From contig NC_133769.1 in the NCBI RefSeq assembly GCF_003597395.2, positions 45,992,287 through 46,056,286 of the forward strand: 64,000 bases of DNA, given 5' to 3'. Source of the stretch: Chelonoidis abingdonii. Taxonomy: Eukaryota > Chordata > Testudines > Testudinidae. The number at the start of each line of letters is the position of its first letter. Position 1 is the stretch's first letter. The translations under genes and the position numbers were made by a program. Under the pieces are notes generated by a model. It saw only the letters and a list, made by a program, of their open reading frames with translations. It had not been told where the DNA came from and ran no database searches. Of the stretch, positions 1-18,123 are shown in pieces.

Positions 1-3000
1 GTGTATTCAGAACACAGGTATTCCTTCAGAATACAATGTTGTTAATAACATTTTATTAGGAGCCTAATTTAAAAGATATGTAAACAATGCCATGGTATAT
101 GAAGGTGGCTTATTATTAAATTACATTTTCAGGATTTTTGAGAGGGAGATTCAAATTATTCTTTCATTTGTCCTATTCTATATCAGTTCATATGCTACTA
201 TCATCCCACTGTAGCAGACAAGCACCTTCCAGAAGTACATTAAGGGAGGTGACCATATGTCCAAGTTTCCCCTGACACAGCCTCTTTTTTTGAACTGCTT
301 TTCTTTGTCCAGGCAGATTTTTCAAACAACAGGAAATGTCTGGGGTTTTTGCAGAGCAGACAGGCTGCAGCTCAGAAAGAGCCCCATTTGGTCCACTTCC
401 TGATCGGTCCCTCCCCTGCATTCATAGCTGATTGGTCCGTTCCCTTGCAAGCCACAGCTGCCAGATCCTGCCCACCCAGGCCTAGGCTCCCAGCCTTGGG
501 AAGGGTGTCCCACAGAGACGTGCTGATTGACAACCGTTGCTGCATCCTGGGCTTGTGCCTGCTGTCCTGTCACTGCCCCCTATCTCCAATAAGTACCCCT
601 ACCACAGGAATCCCCTCCAACACACCCAGCTGTACCCCCATCTATGTTCCGCTCTTCTCATTTAGCTCCTTCACCTCCTCCACAGAGTGTCTGCTTTTTG
701 ATAACCTGAAACATAGTAACTCTAGACGAACATTTGTGGGCAGGGTGAAGTTTGTCCATACCTGGCTATATTACTGTTTACTAGCAGATCAGACTTACAG
801 GCCCCTGTCTAAAGTAAATTGTGCAACTGCAGGAGAGGGAATTCTTCTATCTCATGCTGATGAAACTCAATGGTTGGAGAGCCCCAAAGGCCCACAAAGC
901 TGCCACAAGGCAACAGCCACAGAGGCTAATTTCTCAAGCTCTTTAACGCTCAGGATTCAAGGCTATCAAATCCAAGCATAATTTGAGTCTGAGCAAAGAA
1001 TGAGTACACTTTCTCAGTTTGGGCTGTACATTCAAACTTGTGCATGCAAGTTTATGCACCAAACCCCTAGTTTCCATATGCAAACAGGCATGTGCATACC
1101 TCGTATTGCCAACTTTGAGCATTCAAAAATCATCAGTCAGGCCTTAAAAATTCATGTGACTGGCTTAAAAATGTTGAGATTTAATAAACAAAGATTGGGT
1201 TCTTTTTATTTGCCTTCTGGCTTTTGAGCCTTTAGAATGCTCTCAGGTTGTTACATTTTAAAGTTGTTCTCTGCAACCATGAGGACTAGAAACTTACTTT
1301 TAAAAAATGAAAGCTGAAGTTTTGACATATCTCTTGACTCCAGGAACTGGAGCTTTAAGAAACACACCAAATATCATGACAGTTATGATAAAATTATGAG
1401 AGCTGGCAAAATTGAGTACATAGACAAATTCAAGTTTTGGTGACAACAAATGCATCCAGAAGGAGATAGAACATGTAAGACCAGGAAAGACTTTGCAAAA
1501 AGAGTCTTAGGAGGTCTCATAGCAACAGAGCTGTGCAGTTGAGCTGTGCAGTGTGGTCTCAGCCACATACAAACTTCTTAGAGATTAAGTCTGTCCATCT
1601 GAATGGTACAGATCCAGCTTTAAAAAAAATCAGGCAGAGAGGATGCCCATGGATTAGAGGTGTTACTGCAGTCCTGAGGGTGTAGTAGCAGCTGAAAAAA
1701 AGTTCTGATGGTATTTTGTGGCCTAAGGGGAGGTTCTGTCCTGCCCTGATCCCCATATCAATCCCCTATGCAAAGACGTGCAAAAATGCTTTACTAGTTC
1801 TTTGCATAGGGATCAGGATTTGGCCTCTGAGCATATGCATTCTTTGTGATCAACTCTACTTTTATACAGAGTAATATTTACAAAAGACAGAGACGGATTT
1901 TGAATATGGAATGTTGCACTGATTGATCTTGCCCAGGGATACTATAGCACAAAGTGTCTGAGTAGGTGTTTCCATTATAAACTCATTGTTAAGGGGTTTA
2001 TGACTTGCCTGGTTCAATTCTCTCTGGGCTCAAACTTGTTATACATGTTCTACCATGGAAGAAAAGGTTTTGCCTTACAAACTGAGAGATGGAGACTAAA
2101 ATCAGTTTAGTTCTATTTTTAGATTTGAAAAGTTATCTGTAGCTTCAGAAACTTTTTGAACTAAAGATATTAAAAGCTGAAATTTGCCAGGTTCCTGATT
2201 CTTCTCATACTGGTGCCTTTTGACAGTGATTAAGCAAATTAAAGCCGTACAAAAAGTATGTGGCTATATACAGCTACTATATGTTACTTTGCATTTTTTA
2301 AAACTGGCTCTGAGTAAGATGTATTGAAATATTAATTTTGTTCTAAAGCATTATTTACATCTGAAAGATCACAGTCCTTCATAGCAAAATCTGGGATCCT
2401 GAAGTTCTAATACAGCCCATCTGTATAAGTCTTATTCACCTGTTATTCAATCCATACTGAAGACAAGTGTGGGTAAATCCCAAGCAGCAGTAAAGTCCTC
2501 CCCTCCCACAGATGGGAGCTCTGTATGAGACTGACTGATCCTGAGGATGGTGTGGAAAAAAGACAGTCAGGTGCTCCAAAGCTGAATCCTACCAAGTTCC
2601 AGGAGTGGACATAGAGCAGGTGCAGGTAATTTCGCTACCCCTCAGCCAGCCATGGCCTGTCTGTCTGCCTTGCACAATTCCCAAATTGTGATATACAGGT
2701 GATGAGAGAGAACGCCTAACAATAGAAGGTGAGTACTCAAGTCTTAAAGACCATTGCATGTTAAACCACTTTGCTTAAATCAGAGCCATGCTGTTTTGAG
2801 TGTAACAAATTCAGTGAAAACAAATCTAGCCTGTGCTACAGCAACTGAATCAATACTTGTTCCTGAAACTTTCCAGACTTAAAATTCAAACTCTGTATAT
2901 ATAAAACTCAGTCCCCAGTACAACTTTAGCTACAGCTATATTGCAGACCCAGAGTTCTAATAGTGAATGTGAAATATCAAATCAAAATATTTTCTTCAGT

Positions 3001-3016
3001 CACATAATGCATTTAC
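1..3016 (-). other. PTPRZ1: PTPRZ1 intron 2, first 3.0 kb (partial)
   Basis: On the minus strand this is the start of the intron after exon 2; its donor reads GTAAAT at 3016-3011. I found no match to the next PTPRZ1 exon (the stretch with NWGKKYP in human), so that exon lies outside the window. The open plus-strand frame over 349-981 lacks a proper ATG, resembles no family I know and is treated as chance. An imperfect inverted repeat built on CTATGCAAAG / CTTTGCATAG lies at about 1742-1822. Nothing else is recognised. Confidence 0.6.
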
Positions 3017-3082
3017 CTGTATAGGACCAGTCAATCTCTTCAATCATTTTTCTCTGCTGTCTATAGTATCCATAAACCAAAT
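3017..3082 (-). CDS. PTPRZ1: PTPRZ1 coding exon 2 (start of carbonic-anhydrase-like domain)
   Basis: This 66-bp exon encodes the N-terminal stretch of the extracellular carbonic-anhydrase-like domain of receptor tyrosine phosphatase zeta, a membrane protein of glia and neural progenitors that binds contactin and pleiotrophin. Read on the minus strand it starts with two bases completing a codon from exon 1, has 21 codons including GYYRQQRK and EEIDWSYT, and ends with one base, so both junctions are phase 1. The human protein, from memory, has [19 protein letters not shown] here; the differences are few and conservative. The acceptor is a T-rich tract ending GTAG at 3086-3083 and the donor is GTAAAT at 3016-3011. 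There is no stop in frame. PTPRG, the closest paralogue, is less likely because the exon-1 signal peptide also matches PTPRZ1. Confidence 0.93.
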
Positions 3083-3154
3083 CTACAAAAAAAATAATAA
3101 AAACAGAAAAGTATCAGTAACAAGAAAAAAAAAGGGATGAATCCACAAACAAGT

Positions 3155-4143
3155 TGTGATGCTGGTAGACCAGGTACTAGCTCATGCCAGAACCCTAGAC
3201 CAATTCACTTGTATGTTAGTATAGATCAAAGTGATTGTTAAAGGTATGAGTGTATTTAGTATTTAAATGTCTTGAACACTAGTGGGATGTTATCTGCATT
3301 GTTTTTACTTATCGCATCCTATTATAATGTTGTAGCAAACATTTACATTGTGTATACCCCTGGGACTAAATAACACATCAAACAAGAAAGAAGCCTTGTG
3401 GAATTCAAATGAAGAACTTTAACAGAAAAAATGCTAACTTCAAAGCAAGTGGCCATTGTGTGTGATGATCAGAGGTCAAAGACTCAAAATGCATTCATTC
3501 CTCCCTCCATTATCAAAGGAAAAGCCCATGTGGGTAGTGACATTGTCAGCTTGTTTTCTGTGAGAAGTATGGACTCAAGGAAAGGTCCTGCATTTCTGGA
3601 CTATTTGGACTCTTACAGGGAAGTGTACCAGATGCAAAACAGAGTTCCTCAGACACCTTTTGGATATTCTGGAAAAGACTTTTGGGAATGTGGCAATTTA
3701 TAACATTACTGCCACCACTGGAGTTACAAACTGTGACTCACCAGTGCCTATATTTAAACTCTCAATAACTCTCTTGTCCTTTTCTTAGCTAATAAATCTT
3801 TAGTTAGTTTACTATAGATCTGGCTTCCAGCATTGTCTTTGGTGTAGGATCTAGTGTACCAGCTGATCTGGGGTAAGTGACTGGTCTCTTGTGACTGGAA
3901 GCAACGTAAAATTAAATATGATGTAATTTTTGTCATAAAAGTTCATTTAGGCTGGAGACGCTAGGGGGATTGTCTGTGGCTCCATGGTTAGACCAGTATA
4001 GTGATCCAGGAGTTCACATTTGTTAATGGCTTGGTGAAATCTAATTATAGAACATCTACCACTTTGGGGTATCTACCCTGTTTTCTGACACTCTGCCCTG
4101 AGGTAGGCTCTCACAGTCACGAGCCACTCCAGACAGTGTGACA
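3155..4143 (+). mobile_element. Solo LTR of a retroelement (long variant)
   Basis: The 989-bp unit begins TGTGATGCTGG and ends CAGTGTGACA, with an exact 5-bp target duplication CAAGT at 3150-3154 and 4144-4148. It carries a polyadenylation signal (AATAAA near 3790). No internal region or second LTR adjoins it, so it is a solo LTR. A related copy lies at 17038-18271. The open frame at 3431-3703 lies in about 350 bp that the other copy lacks and resembles no retroviral protein I know. Whether the family is ERV or Ty3/Gypsy cannot be told from an LTR alone. Confidence 0.8.
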
Positions 4144-4589
4144 CAAGTGAATTATCATTTCTAATGCCTAGACATTTATTAAATTCACCTGTTTTAGATT
4201 TTGAATGGTAAATATAAGATAAACAAAACACTAATGCCATCAATATTACAGTCTACATTGGTCTTATAAGCAAATGTGCACAAAATAGTAATGTATTTTA
4301 GTAGTTTTATTTGAATGTAGATTATTGACCAGTTTTAAAGCTTTAGCTCATCCAGATTTGATATACTTGTAGGTAGCAGGACTAATGAAACATATCTTTC
4401 TTCTTTCCAGTCTTCATTCCATCCCCACTCCATTCTCTAATCACATCTAAAGTACAGCAACTGGCACCAGAAACTCCCACTTCCAGAAAATGTATTCCTT
4501 CGTGGCCCTTCAGAAATGGTCAATTCTGGCTCCACTGAAGTCAGTGAGAATTTTGTCATTGACTTCAAGGGGCCAGGATTTCACTCTAA

Positions 4590-6908
4590 GGGTATGTCTA
4601 CACTACAGGATTATCCCGATTTTATATAAACTGGTTTTGTAAAACAGACTGTATAAAGTCGAGTGCATGCGGCCACACAAAGCACAATAATTCAGCGGTG
4701 TGCGTCCATGTACCAAAGCTAGCGTTGATTTCTGGAGCATTGCACTGTGGGTAGCTATCCCATAGTTCCCTCAGTCTCCCCTGCCCATTGGAATTCTGGG
4801 TTGAGATCCCAGTGCATGATGGTGCAAAAACAGTGTCGCGGGTGATTCTGGGTAAATGCCGTCACTCAATCCTTCCTCCGGTGAAAACAACGGCAGACAA
4901 TCATTTCGCGCCCTGTTTTTCCTGGATTGCCCTGGAAGACGCCATAGATTGGCAACCATTGGAGCCCGTTTTGCCTTTTGACACTGTTACAGATTACGTG
5001 TACTGGATGCCGACTGACAGAGCCGGTACTGCAGGCTACACAACACCATCATTTATGCCTTTGCAAGATAACAGAGACGACGTTATCAGTCGCTTCTATG
5101 TACCGGCTGCCATGCCATTGTAAATGGTGATGAGATGACAAGTTATCATCGATCTGTACCGTCTGCTGCTGTCCATGGGTGCTTCTGACCCGCCTCTCAC
5201 TGAGTCGGCTGGGAGCGGCAAGACAAAAATGGAATGACTTCCCCCGGTCAGTTCCCTCCTTTCATGTTGTATTAAAATAGAGTTCAGGTCCTGCCCCCAT
5301 AGATATTGCGGGCAAGTGTACTTAGAGAACCAGTGCTAACCAGAGTCCCAGAGAGCACAGCTCCCGCTGGTGTGTCAGATTCCCTGCAGAAAAATGAGGA
5401 GCTTACAACCATTCTAGCGGGGTTGCCCCTGCAACAACCCACCTGTTGCTTCCCTCCTCTCCAACCTCCTAGGCGCTACCGTTTGCAGCTGCTCCCGCCG
5501 TTTGTGGTGACGTGCAGTAATAAGAAGGATGGATAAGAACATGACTTTTAAGTGAGATAATATGAGAGGGAGGCAGCCTCCAGCTACGCTAATGATACCA
5601 GGCAGACATTAACGCGTGAGAGGGAGAGGCAGCCCAGCATCCTGCTGCTATGATAGCTCCAGGCAGTACAGAGAATCTTTTCTTTAGACATGAAAAGGGG
5701 GTATGGGCGAAAGACGGTATCGTTCTCAAACTGGCTCCTATCAAAATGATGTGCCGCGGCTGATTGAGCCTCAGCCCCCATGTTCTATGATGAAGACGCT
5801 GCTTACAGCCCATTCGCTACCATCTGCTGCGGATAGACCGGGCACGTCATTCCTATTTTTACCCACGGTATGCCCGGCCGACCTCACCTGAGGCCCAGCA
5901 GGAGCACATCCACAGCAGATCGATTGCACTCGAGGATGGCTACGAGTCCTACTGCACATGTCCGTCTAGCCACCCTCTCTCGTCTCCCCCCGAGGAGGAA
6001 GGTATGAGCAGGATGCTGTGTCAGTGCCGCAGCACCGTCTGTCTACCAGCACATGCAGCTAGACATATTGGCTGACATTGAACAAGTCATAGAAACGATT
6101 TTTTTCCCTTTCTTTCATGACGGGAGGAAAGAGGGTCAGGAATGACAAGCATATACCCTGAAACACCCCAGACAATTGTGTTTGACCCTACAGCATATGC
6201 CGCAGCCTCAGCCAGAATGCAACATGCTTTTTCGGAGACTGCGGGGACTGTGCGGATAGCCTGGAGATCCTCAGGCTACTCCCTCCGCCTCCCTCCCTCC
6301 TCCATGAGCGATTCCATTTATATCTTTGGCTTTCCAGCCGTTAACGCCTTGTCACACAGCACGTGCTGGGACTCTGTATCATAGCAAAGAACTGAAGCAT
6401 CTTTTTTTCAAGCTTTGTCATTTACGTTATTCTGTAATGCCGCAGCTACTGTTGCACTAGCAACAGATTGTCTCCCCATACAGCGATCAGATCCAGTATC
6501 TCCTGTACGGTCCATGCTGGAGCTCTTTTTGGATTTGGGACTGCATGGCCACCCGTGCTGATCAGAGCTCCACGCTGGCCAAACAGGAAATGAAATTCAA
6601 AAGTTTGCAGGGCTTTTCCTGTCTACCTGGAGAGTGCATCTGAGTTCAGATTGCTTTCCAGAGCGGTCACAGTGGTGCACTGTGGGATACCGCCCGGAGG
6701 CCAATGCCGTCAATTTGCAGCCGCACTAACCCTAATCCAACACGGCAACACCGATTTCAGTGCTACTCCTCTCATCGGGGAGGAGTACAGAAACCTGTTT
6801 AAAGAGCCCTTTATATCGATATAAAGGGCATCGTTGTGTGGACAGGTGCAGCGTTAAATTAGTTTAAAGCTGCTAAAATCGGTTTAAACGCATAGTGTAG
6901 ACCAGGGC
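4590..6908 (+). mobile_element. PIF/Harbinger-type DNA transposon, 2.3 kb, degraded
   Basis: The ends are inverted: GGGTATGTCTACACTA at left, and the right end read backwards is GCCCTGGTCTACACTA. TAA flanks both sides (4587-4589 and 6909-6911), a 3-bp duplication as expected for PIF/Harbinger. The left interior (from about 4788) resembles the transposase-side end of the element at 59123-62267, including the FWV...DGAKT and TAD..FAP residues in one frame; the right interior (about 6530-6650) matches that element's other end. The two are therefore in opposite orientation. No intact transposase or Myb gene remains, only frames such as 4788-5123. Confidence 0.8.
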
Positions 6909-6911
6909 TAA

Positions 6912-8293
6912 GTCTTTCTTTGTCCAGTATGTGACTGATGACTTCATTTGATGATAGGGGGAGCAAAGCTTTCTGCAATGGAATTTCAGCCCTGAATAGA
7001 AAAATTGATTACTATTAAAAGTTTGTATTATACCTAGATTTACGTAGTTTTGTTTTTAGATGAATATCCACCATTAAATAACCTCAGACCAAACTCTGCT
7101 CTCACTAATGCCCATACAACTCCTGTGACTTTATTGGTGTGCACAGATGATAAAAGCAGAATCTGGGCCCTCATGTTTAGATAGAGGTTGCAGGGGTTTT
7201 GAGAATCCCTGTCATATTTTAGGGTCATAACCCTAATGTAGTTTCTTTAAACATTGTTCAAAAGAATCACACTGTAACCTACTGCAGAAACAATTAACTA
7301 TGCAGGCATACCAAGTGCATGTACTGATTGTCTTTTTTGAGAAAATGCTGTAAGATGGTGTAAAACTCTGCTCATATTGTGCCATTGATAAAATTTTACA
7401 AAAACAAAGACGTTAGCTCAGCAAGGTCCCTATATTATTTTCACCAGGACCCCTGGAAGAAAGCCATCATATATTATTGATTATAGGACATTACAATTAT
7501 AGTTGCTTCTGTGCAAGAATATTTACATATATATCACAATATTTTCCAGTTGTTTCCCTGGAGCATGTTGCTGATTCTGACAGGACACCTGAATCATCCA
7601 CATGACTCCAACTCCTTTAAGACATTTCCCCTGAAATCTTGCAGCCCCTATACATGTGTACATCCACTGTAGTCAACAGAATTTGGTGTGCACAAAAACA
7701 GCAGGATAAGGCCCTTACCAGGCAAAATGGTAAGTGAGCTATGTGTAGAGTGTAACTGAGAGTGACAGCCAAGCCATGCTGTTATGTATATTAGCACTTT
7801 TTCTGTACCACCTTATGTTTTCTTTTAATCAATATGTAAAAGAAAGCTATTTAAGCCCTGATTCCCAGGTGTTAGTTGCTGTCTCCAATTTCCTCCTTTA
7901 TCTGTTGTTCTCCTAATTGTTACTTCAAACAATCCGTTGGGTATTCATATGCTAATGAAGCAGAGTTTGGGCGTGAGAGAGTACTACCACTTTTTAAATT
8001 CCATACGGAGGTCTGATGGACAAGGAGTGATAGCTTCAATGAACAAGAAAAAAGGAGAAAGATTCACTTTTTTGGTGCATTATACACCTTTATACCCAGT
8101 AAATCTTGTGGGAAGCCTGTATAAATGCCAGAGGATTTTCTAAGTTCATACACCTTTACTCTGCTAGTCACCTGTTGTACTCTTTACAAAATGCTCACAG
8201 AAAACTGATTTACAAATACTATGCTTTCCCGCATTTGCAATTGTTAACTTTTTTCCCATTGCTCTCTTTCCATTTTAAAAAATTGAAAATTGC

Positions 8294-8294
<1 letters not shown>
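6912..8294. other. Intronic sequence, nothing recognised
   Basis: AT-rich intronic sequence between the Harbinger element and a CA microsatellite. I see no coding exon, RNA gene or clear repeat in it. Confidence 0.5.

Positions 8295-8329
<35 letters not shown>
8295..8329 (+). repeat. (AC)n microsatellite, about 17 units
   Basis: Uninterrupted AC dinucleotide run read directly from the sequence. Open frames crossing it encode Thr-His or Cys-Val runs and are artefacts. Confidence 0.97.
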
Positions 8330-13129
<4,800 letters not shown>

Positions 13130-13927
13130 CAATGCTGATTTGCCACATTTCAGATAAACCTGAACAGAGTCAGAATTCAGCTAATTTCAGAATACAGAAT
13201 CTACGCAGAATCCATTTCATATTTTTTCTCTCCAAGTATCTGCTGAATTCAGTTAACAGACTAATTTAGTTCTAAAAGTTGCCCCCAAATGCTGAAATAA
13301 CAGCCTTTTAGGATGATGGGCAACAAGCTATCCAAGCTTAGATAATTTTCCTTAGCAAAGATATAGTGTTTAATCAACCATTGAAAATATGAAACTTTAC
13401 CTTTCTGCAATCACCATCCCCCATATAGTCCAACATTTTGATAACACAATAAAAAGGCCTTTTACCAATTCTTGTGTGGTCCTGGTGCACCATGTCTCAA
13501 TTTGTTTGTTGAGCCACAAAATGCAGGTTATGACCTTTTGTTACTTGCCATCTTGAACTTTGTCTGTAACACGAAACTGGAAAACTTCCCCTCAGCTAAT
13601 CTCTCATAGATTTCAAATTAGTTCAATAGAAATGAAAGTTCACATATTGTGGCATTTACCTGTCAGTGCTCCTTAATCAAATGCCAACAGATTTGGCTTT
13701 CTAGTGCAAGGAAATCAAATATTTGCAACAAAAATGAGATAAAGCCTGAGAACAAGGCATAGTCTCAACACTGTAACACAAAACCAGAAACTTCATAGCC
13801 ATTATTTGTTTTCGGTCAATTGCAATGACAATCACCCAGACAAAAAAAAATTAACTGTACTTCCAACCAGACTTGGTGGGGGTGGAGGAGAAGAAGGGAA
13901 TGATCTGTGAACTACCCACTGTGATTA

Positions 13928-14610
13928 GTTTTCAGAAGCATCTATGTGATTTTAAGAGCCTAAGTGCCATTTTCAAAAGTGACTTTAGGAGTAGAGATGG
14001 TAAAGATTTTTCCCAAAAACTTACCCCCCCGAGGAAAAAAAAATGCAGATTTGGGTTGACCAAAACATTTTGCAAATTCACATTGAATTTGCCAAAAATT
14101 GTGTCAGTAAACAAAACAAACAAACAAAAAAACCAAACAAACCCACAAACCTTTAAAAAACAAAATAAAAAAACAAACAAAAACTACAACCAAAAAAACC
14201 CATTTTGACATTCTCATAATGAAATATTTTGATTATTTGATTTGAAGTGACTTACTTTCAAAATTTCCTTTGATTTTTAAAAAATAATAATGTAGAAAAA
14301 GCCCAAAATAAAAATGAAACATTTCATTTTTGGCTAAACAAAATGTGTAGTTCAACCAAAACCAAGTTTTTCCAACTTTGCAATTTGCTAAAAATCTCCA
14401 AAAAATTCAATTTTGGATCAACCCAAAACATTTTTTTTCTAAATTTTTCAGAATTGCCAATGAACCAAAAAATACGTTATTCACACAGCTCTACTTAGGA
14501 GTCTACATCTCTTTAAAAATTAAATGGGATTAAGCTCCTACATGGCTAAATCACTTTTGAAAATGGAATTTAGAAGCCTAAATTGCTTAAGTCCTTTTGA
14601 AAATATCATT
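13928..14610. repeat. Palindromic MITE-like repeat, split by an hAT insertion
   Basis: The flanks 13928-13991 and 14494-14610 contain inverted segments (CCATTTTCAAAAGTGAC against CACTTTTGAAAATGGA) typical of a foldback element. The middle is the separate insertion 13992-14493. A shorter relative with the same TTTTCAAAAG / CTTTTGAAAA arms lies near 26115-26220. Confidence 0.5.
13992..14493. mobile_element. Non-autonomous hAT-like element, AT-rich
   Basis: The 502-bp insertion has short inverted ends (TAGAGATGG at left; AGCTCTA at right) and 8-bp flanks TTTAGGAG (13984-13991) and CTTAGGAG (14494-14501), which match at 7 of 8 bases. The interior is AT-rich with an (AAAC)-type low-complexity tract around 14110-14200. 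There is no transposase. Open frames through it are low-complexity artefacts. Confidence 0.6.
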
Positions 14611-15359
14611 TTATGAGCCTAATCCAAAGCTTAAGGAACTCAGTGTAAAGACTCCAGTTGATTTCCATGGCCTTAGGATCACATATTATAAAAAAGAGAA
14701 ACTGAACTTTTTGTCCCCTCAGATTTTAGAGGAAACTTTATTCATTTGAATAGATATTCAGCTGCTACACTCTGCCTTCTTCAGATAATCCAGTAATGCT
14801 TTTCTTTGCCATCTTTTCTTTAGAAAAAACAGTAAATGATGTGATATAGTACATCTCTAAGATACAATGAATACCTCTGTGCTCTTCAGATATTATTTGA
14901 CAGGTAGGAATCTGGTCAATGGTACTTCCTTTTTCTCTCACTAGGGGGACATTTAAACTTGCAGCCGACCTTTTTAGAAAACATACATATACAGCATTTG
15001 TTTATATGTTATGTTTAAATTACTTTAGACATATGGGATTTCATTCTGCTTCTAGACACACTGGTTTGAATCCAGAGTACCTGAGGATAGAGTCTAGCCT
15101 ATCCTGTATACAACAGTACTGCAATCTAGACACTGCACAGGATGCCTTCTTGATAATGAAAGCAACTATTTAGTGAATTAGACAGGTTTAAAATTCTGTT
15201 CAAGACGATGAATAGTTTATAAATAGTATTTTGCCAAGGTAAAAAATTACTTTTACAAACAAAAGCCAAATACTTTTTGCAGCACAAGACTAATTTATTT
15301 ATCTTGGAAAACTTGCTGTAGATGCAAGCTTTATTTTTCAGTGGATTCCTGCTTATTAT

Positions 15360-15480
15360 CCAGTTCGACAGCTGGGCACTGAGCAGTGAAGCGAGTTGCC
15401 CAGGTTCATGCAGTGCAATGGCTTGGATTAAAACCAGAGTACCCCTGGCTTGTAGACCATTTTTCTCATCACTAAGCCAC
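15360..15480 (-). repeat. MIR-like CORE-SINE relic
   Basis: The order GTTGCCCAGGTTCATGCAG ... GGATTAAAACCAGAGTACC ... ATCACTAAGCCAC matches the reverse complement of a MIR-type tRNA-derived SINE (core, B-box region, then 5' tRNA part). It is strongly diverged. Confidence 0.5.
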
Positions 15481-15796
15481 ATGGATTCATCAAAATCATC
15501 CAACTACACTGGCAGCAGCCAAAAAATAATTCTGTCACTAACAAATTCTTCCCAAGGTGTCAGATTCCATACTTTAGTACTAGATATGGGATGGAATAAA
15601 AGTAGATCTATAAAAGTCAAACCTCATATTATCCTCACAAATAAATACTAAATTAGTTTTAATTAACTTTGCATCTCCCTTTAAAATTGATCCAGAGGAG
15701 AATACTGTATGTTTTTGAATTAAGGCTCCTTAGACATTTTACTTTACTTAAGCAGATTCTGTTTTCAAAGGTGGAGATGGGGCGGGTTGGGGGTCG

Positions 15797-16726
15797 TGTG
15801 GTAAACGTCTTCCCAAATCTGGACTTTAGCGTACAAAATCTGGGTGCTTACTGTGAACCTTCCCAAGCTTATACCCAGCTTGGATCTTATTTCGCTGCCA
15901 CCAGCCGAAGTTTTCCAGGGTTTCGGCCCCCTCAGGTTCCCCAAACCTTTCCTTGGGGGACCCCTCCAAGACCCAGAGCCCCTGGGTCTCCTCTATCTCA
16001 TCCCCCAGCTTCCCCCCCTTTCCTGGGTTAGCCGGTGCGATGCTGTCCTATTCCCTTTGAATACAACCAGAGAGGCAATCTAGCTTCCCCGAGGCTATGC
16101 ATTCAAACCTAGTCAGCTCACACAAGAGATTCACCCCTCCCTTTGTCCCGTAGCCTTTTCCCACCCTGGGACAATAGGAAAGTAAGACACAGAGCTTGGG
16201 CTTTCCCCTCCCGCCCTAGCCTGTCACAGATGTAACAGAGCTCCGGGCACAGAAATTCCTCTCCCCTCTGCCTCACTAGGAAAAGAAACTCCCACAAGTT
16301 TTAAAAAGAAACTTTATATAAAAAGAAAGAAAATACAGAACAATAATACTGCATTAAGAAACTCAATACAGGAATATGGCTTATAAGAAAATAGGAATAA
16401 ACAGTCTGATGTAAAAGATAGCCCAATTAAACCAGTCCAGCAAATCAACACTCATGTAAATACAAATCAAAGCACATCACAGCCGATTACTTTGGTTCCT
16501 TTGTACTCACACTTGATAGTAGAATATTTGAAAGAAGATGGAGTTAGAAGAAAAGCTTGTTTACTCACAGCCGAGGAAAACAAAAAGACCCCGAGTTTCC
16601 AGTTCCCTCCCAGACTTTAAAAAAAATCCAGGTCTCTGATTGGTCCTCTGGTCAAGTGTTTGGTTCCCCCTTTGTTCATCCTTTACAGGTAAAAGAAAAT
16701 TAACCCTTACCTATCTACTTATGACA
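15797..16726 (-). mobile_element. Solo LTR, TGTCATAAGTAG family
   Basis: On the minus strand it begins TGTCATAAGTAGATAGG and ends ...ACCACA; an exact 5-bp duplication GGTCG flanks it (15792-15796 and 16727-16731). A TATATAAAG segment lies inside on the minus strand. The copy at 24215-25229 is colinear with it nearly throughout. There is no internal coding region next to it, so it is a solo LTR. Frames such as 15669-16031 are chance. Confidence 0.85.
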
Positions 16727-17587
16727 GGTCGAAAAATCAATCATCAGGAATGTAAACAGTTGGTTTTGTGGTGACTGAGAACTGCTGAGTGACATGCCTG
16801 CTGGGTGTGAAAGTGACACATATCATGAGACACCTAGATGGATTTCTACTGAGGAACCTGTGCTCTGTAGTCATGATACATATTAGTACCAATGACGTCG
16901 GGAGATGTGAAAGAGGTCCTGGAACCTAAATTTAGCTCTAAATAGAAGGCTTAAATCCAGGGACTCAGTGATAGCTTTTTCTGAAATATTTCCAGTTCCA
17001 TGAGTAATACAGCTAGGCAAAGGAAAACTCAATGCATCATGTGACGCTGGCAGACCAGATGCCAGCTCATGCCAGAGGCCCAGGCCAATTCACTTGTGTT
17101 TTAGTATAGATCAAAATGATTGTTAAATGTATGAGTGTATTTGTTTTTTAAACTTAATGAAAACTAGTAGGATGTGACTTGCATTGTTTTCACTTATCTG
17201 TAGCCCATTATGGTACCCTGAAAAGATTTTTGGGAAACTGGCAGTTTATTATATTACTGCCACCATTTGGAGTTACAAACTGTGACTCACCTGTGCATAT
17301 ATTTTACCTGCTTTTACCTCTTAATAACTCTCGTTTCCTTTTCTTAGCTAATAAACCTTTAATTCGTTTACTGTAGAATTGACTACCAGCGTTATCTTTA
17401 GTGTAGGATCTAGAATACCAACTGATCTGGGGTAAGTGACTGGTTTCTTGGGACTGGAAGCAACCTAAATGTGATGTGATTTTCAGTGTAAGTAACCATT
17501 TTATTACAAAGTCCCGTTTGTCCGGGTGGCAAGATAAACTGGAGTGTCTAAGGGGACTATCTGTGACTCCATGGTAAGACTGTAGAA

Positions 17588-18123
17588 CAGTGTTTCCCAA
17601 ACTTGGGATGCCGCTTGTGTAGGGAAAGCCCCTGGCAGGCCGGGCCGGTTTGTTTACTTGCCGAGTCCACAGCAGTGGCCAGCTCATCCCTCGGCCTGCA
17701 CTGCTTCCAGCAGCTCCCATTGGCCTGGAGCAGCGAACCGCGGCCAGTGGGAGCTGCGATCGGCCGGACCTGTGGACACATAGACTCAGAGACTTTCAGG
17801 TCAGAAGGGACCATTATGATCATCTAGTCTGACCTTCTGCACAACGCAGGCCATACAATCTCACCCATCCACTTCTATAACAACCCCCTAACCTATGTCT
17901 GAGTTATTGAAATCCTCAAATTGTGGTTTGAAGACCTCAAGCTGCAGAGAATCTTCCAGCAAGTGACCCGTGCCTCATGCTGCAGAGGAAAGCGAAAAAC
18001 CTCTAGGGCCTCTGCCAATCTGCCCTGGAGGAAAATTCCTTCCCGACTCCAAATATAAACAAACCTGCCCAGCCTGCCAGGGGCTTTCCCTGTACAGCGG
18101 CATCCCAAGTTTGGGAAACACTG
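17588..18123. mobile_element. Non-autonomous hAT element
   Basis: Long inverted ends: it begins CAGTGTTTCCCAAACTTGGG, and the right end is nearly the exact reverse complement, ending CACTG. The 8-bp flanks CTGTAGAA (17580-17587) and CTGTAGAG (18124-18131) match at 7 of 8 positions, as expected for hAT. The GC-rich interior is interrupted by a CR1 3' fragment (17777-18053). Confidence 0.87.
17777..18053 (-). mobile_element. CR1 LINE 3' fragment nested in the hAT element
   Basis: The sequence with TCAGAAGGGACCATTATGAT, then CATCTAGTCTGACC, and the distal TCTGCCCTGGAGGAAAATTC is the widespread 3' end of a turtle-type CR1, read on the minus strand. It lies wholly within the hAT interior, so it inserted after the hAT element. 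Confidence 0.83.

Noticed and set aside
349..981. 210-codon plus-strand open frame
   Set aside because: It begins at TTG, not ATG, has no recognisable domain and no splice or promoter context; treated as chance.
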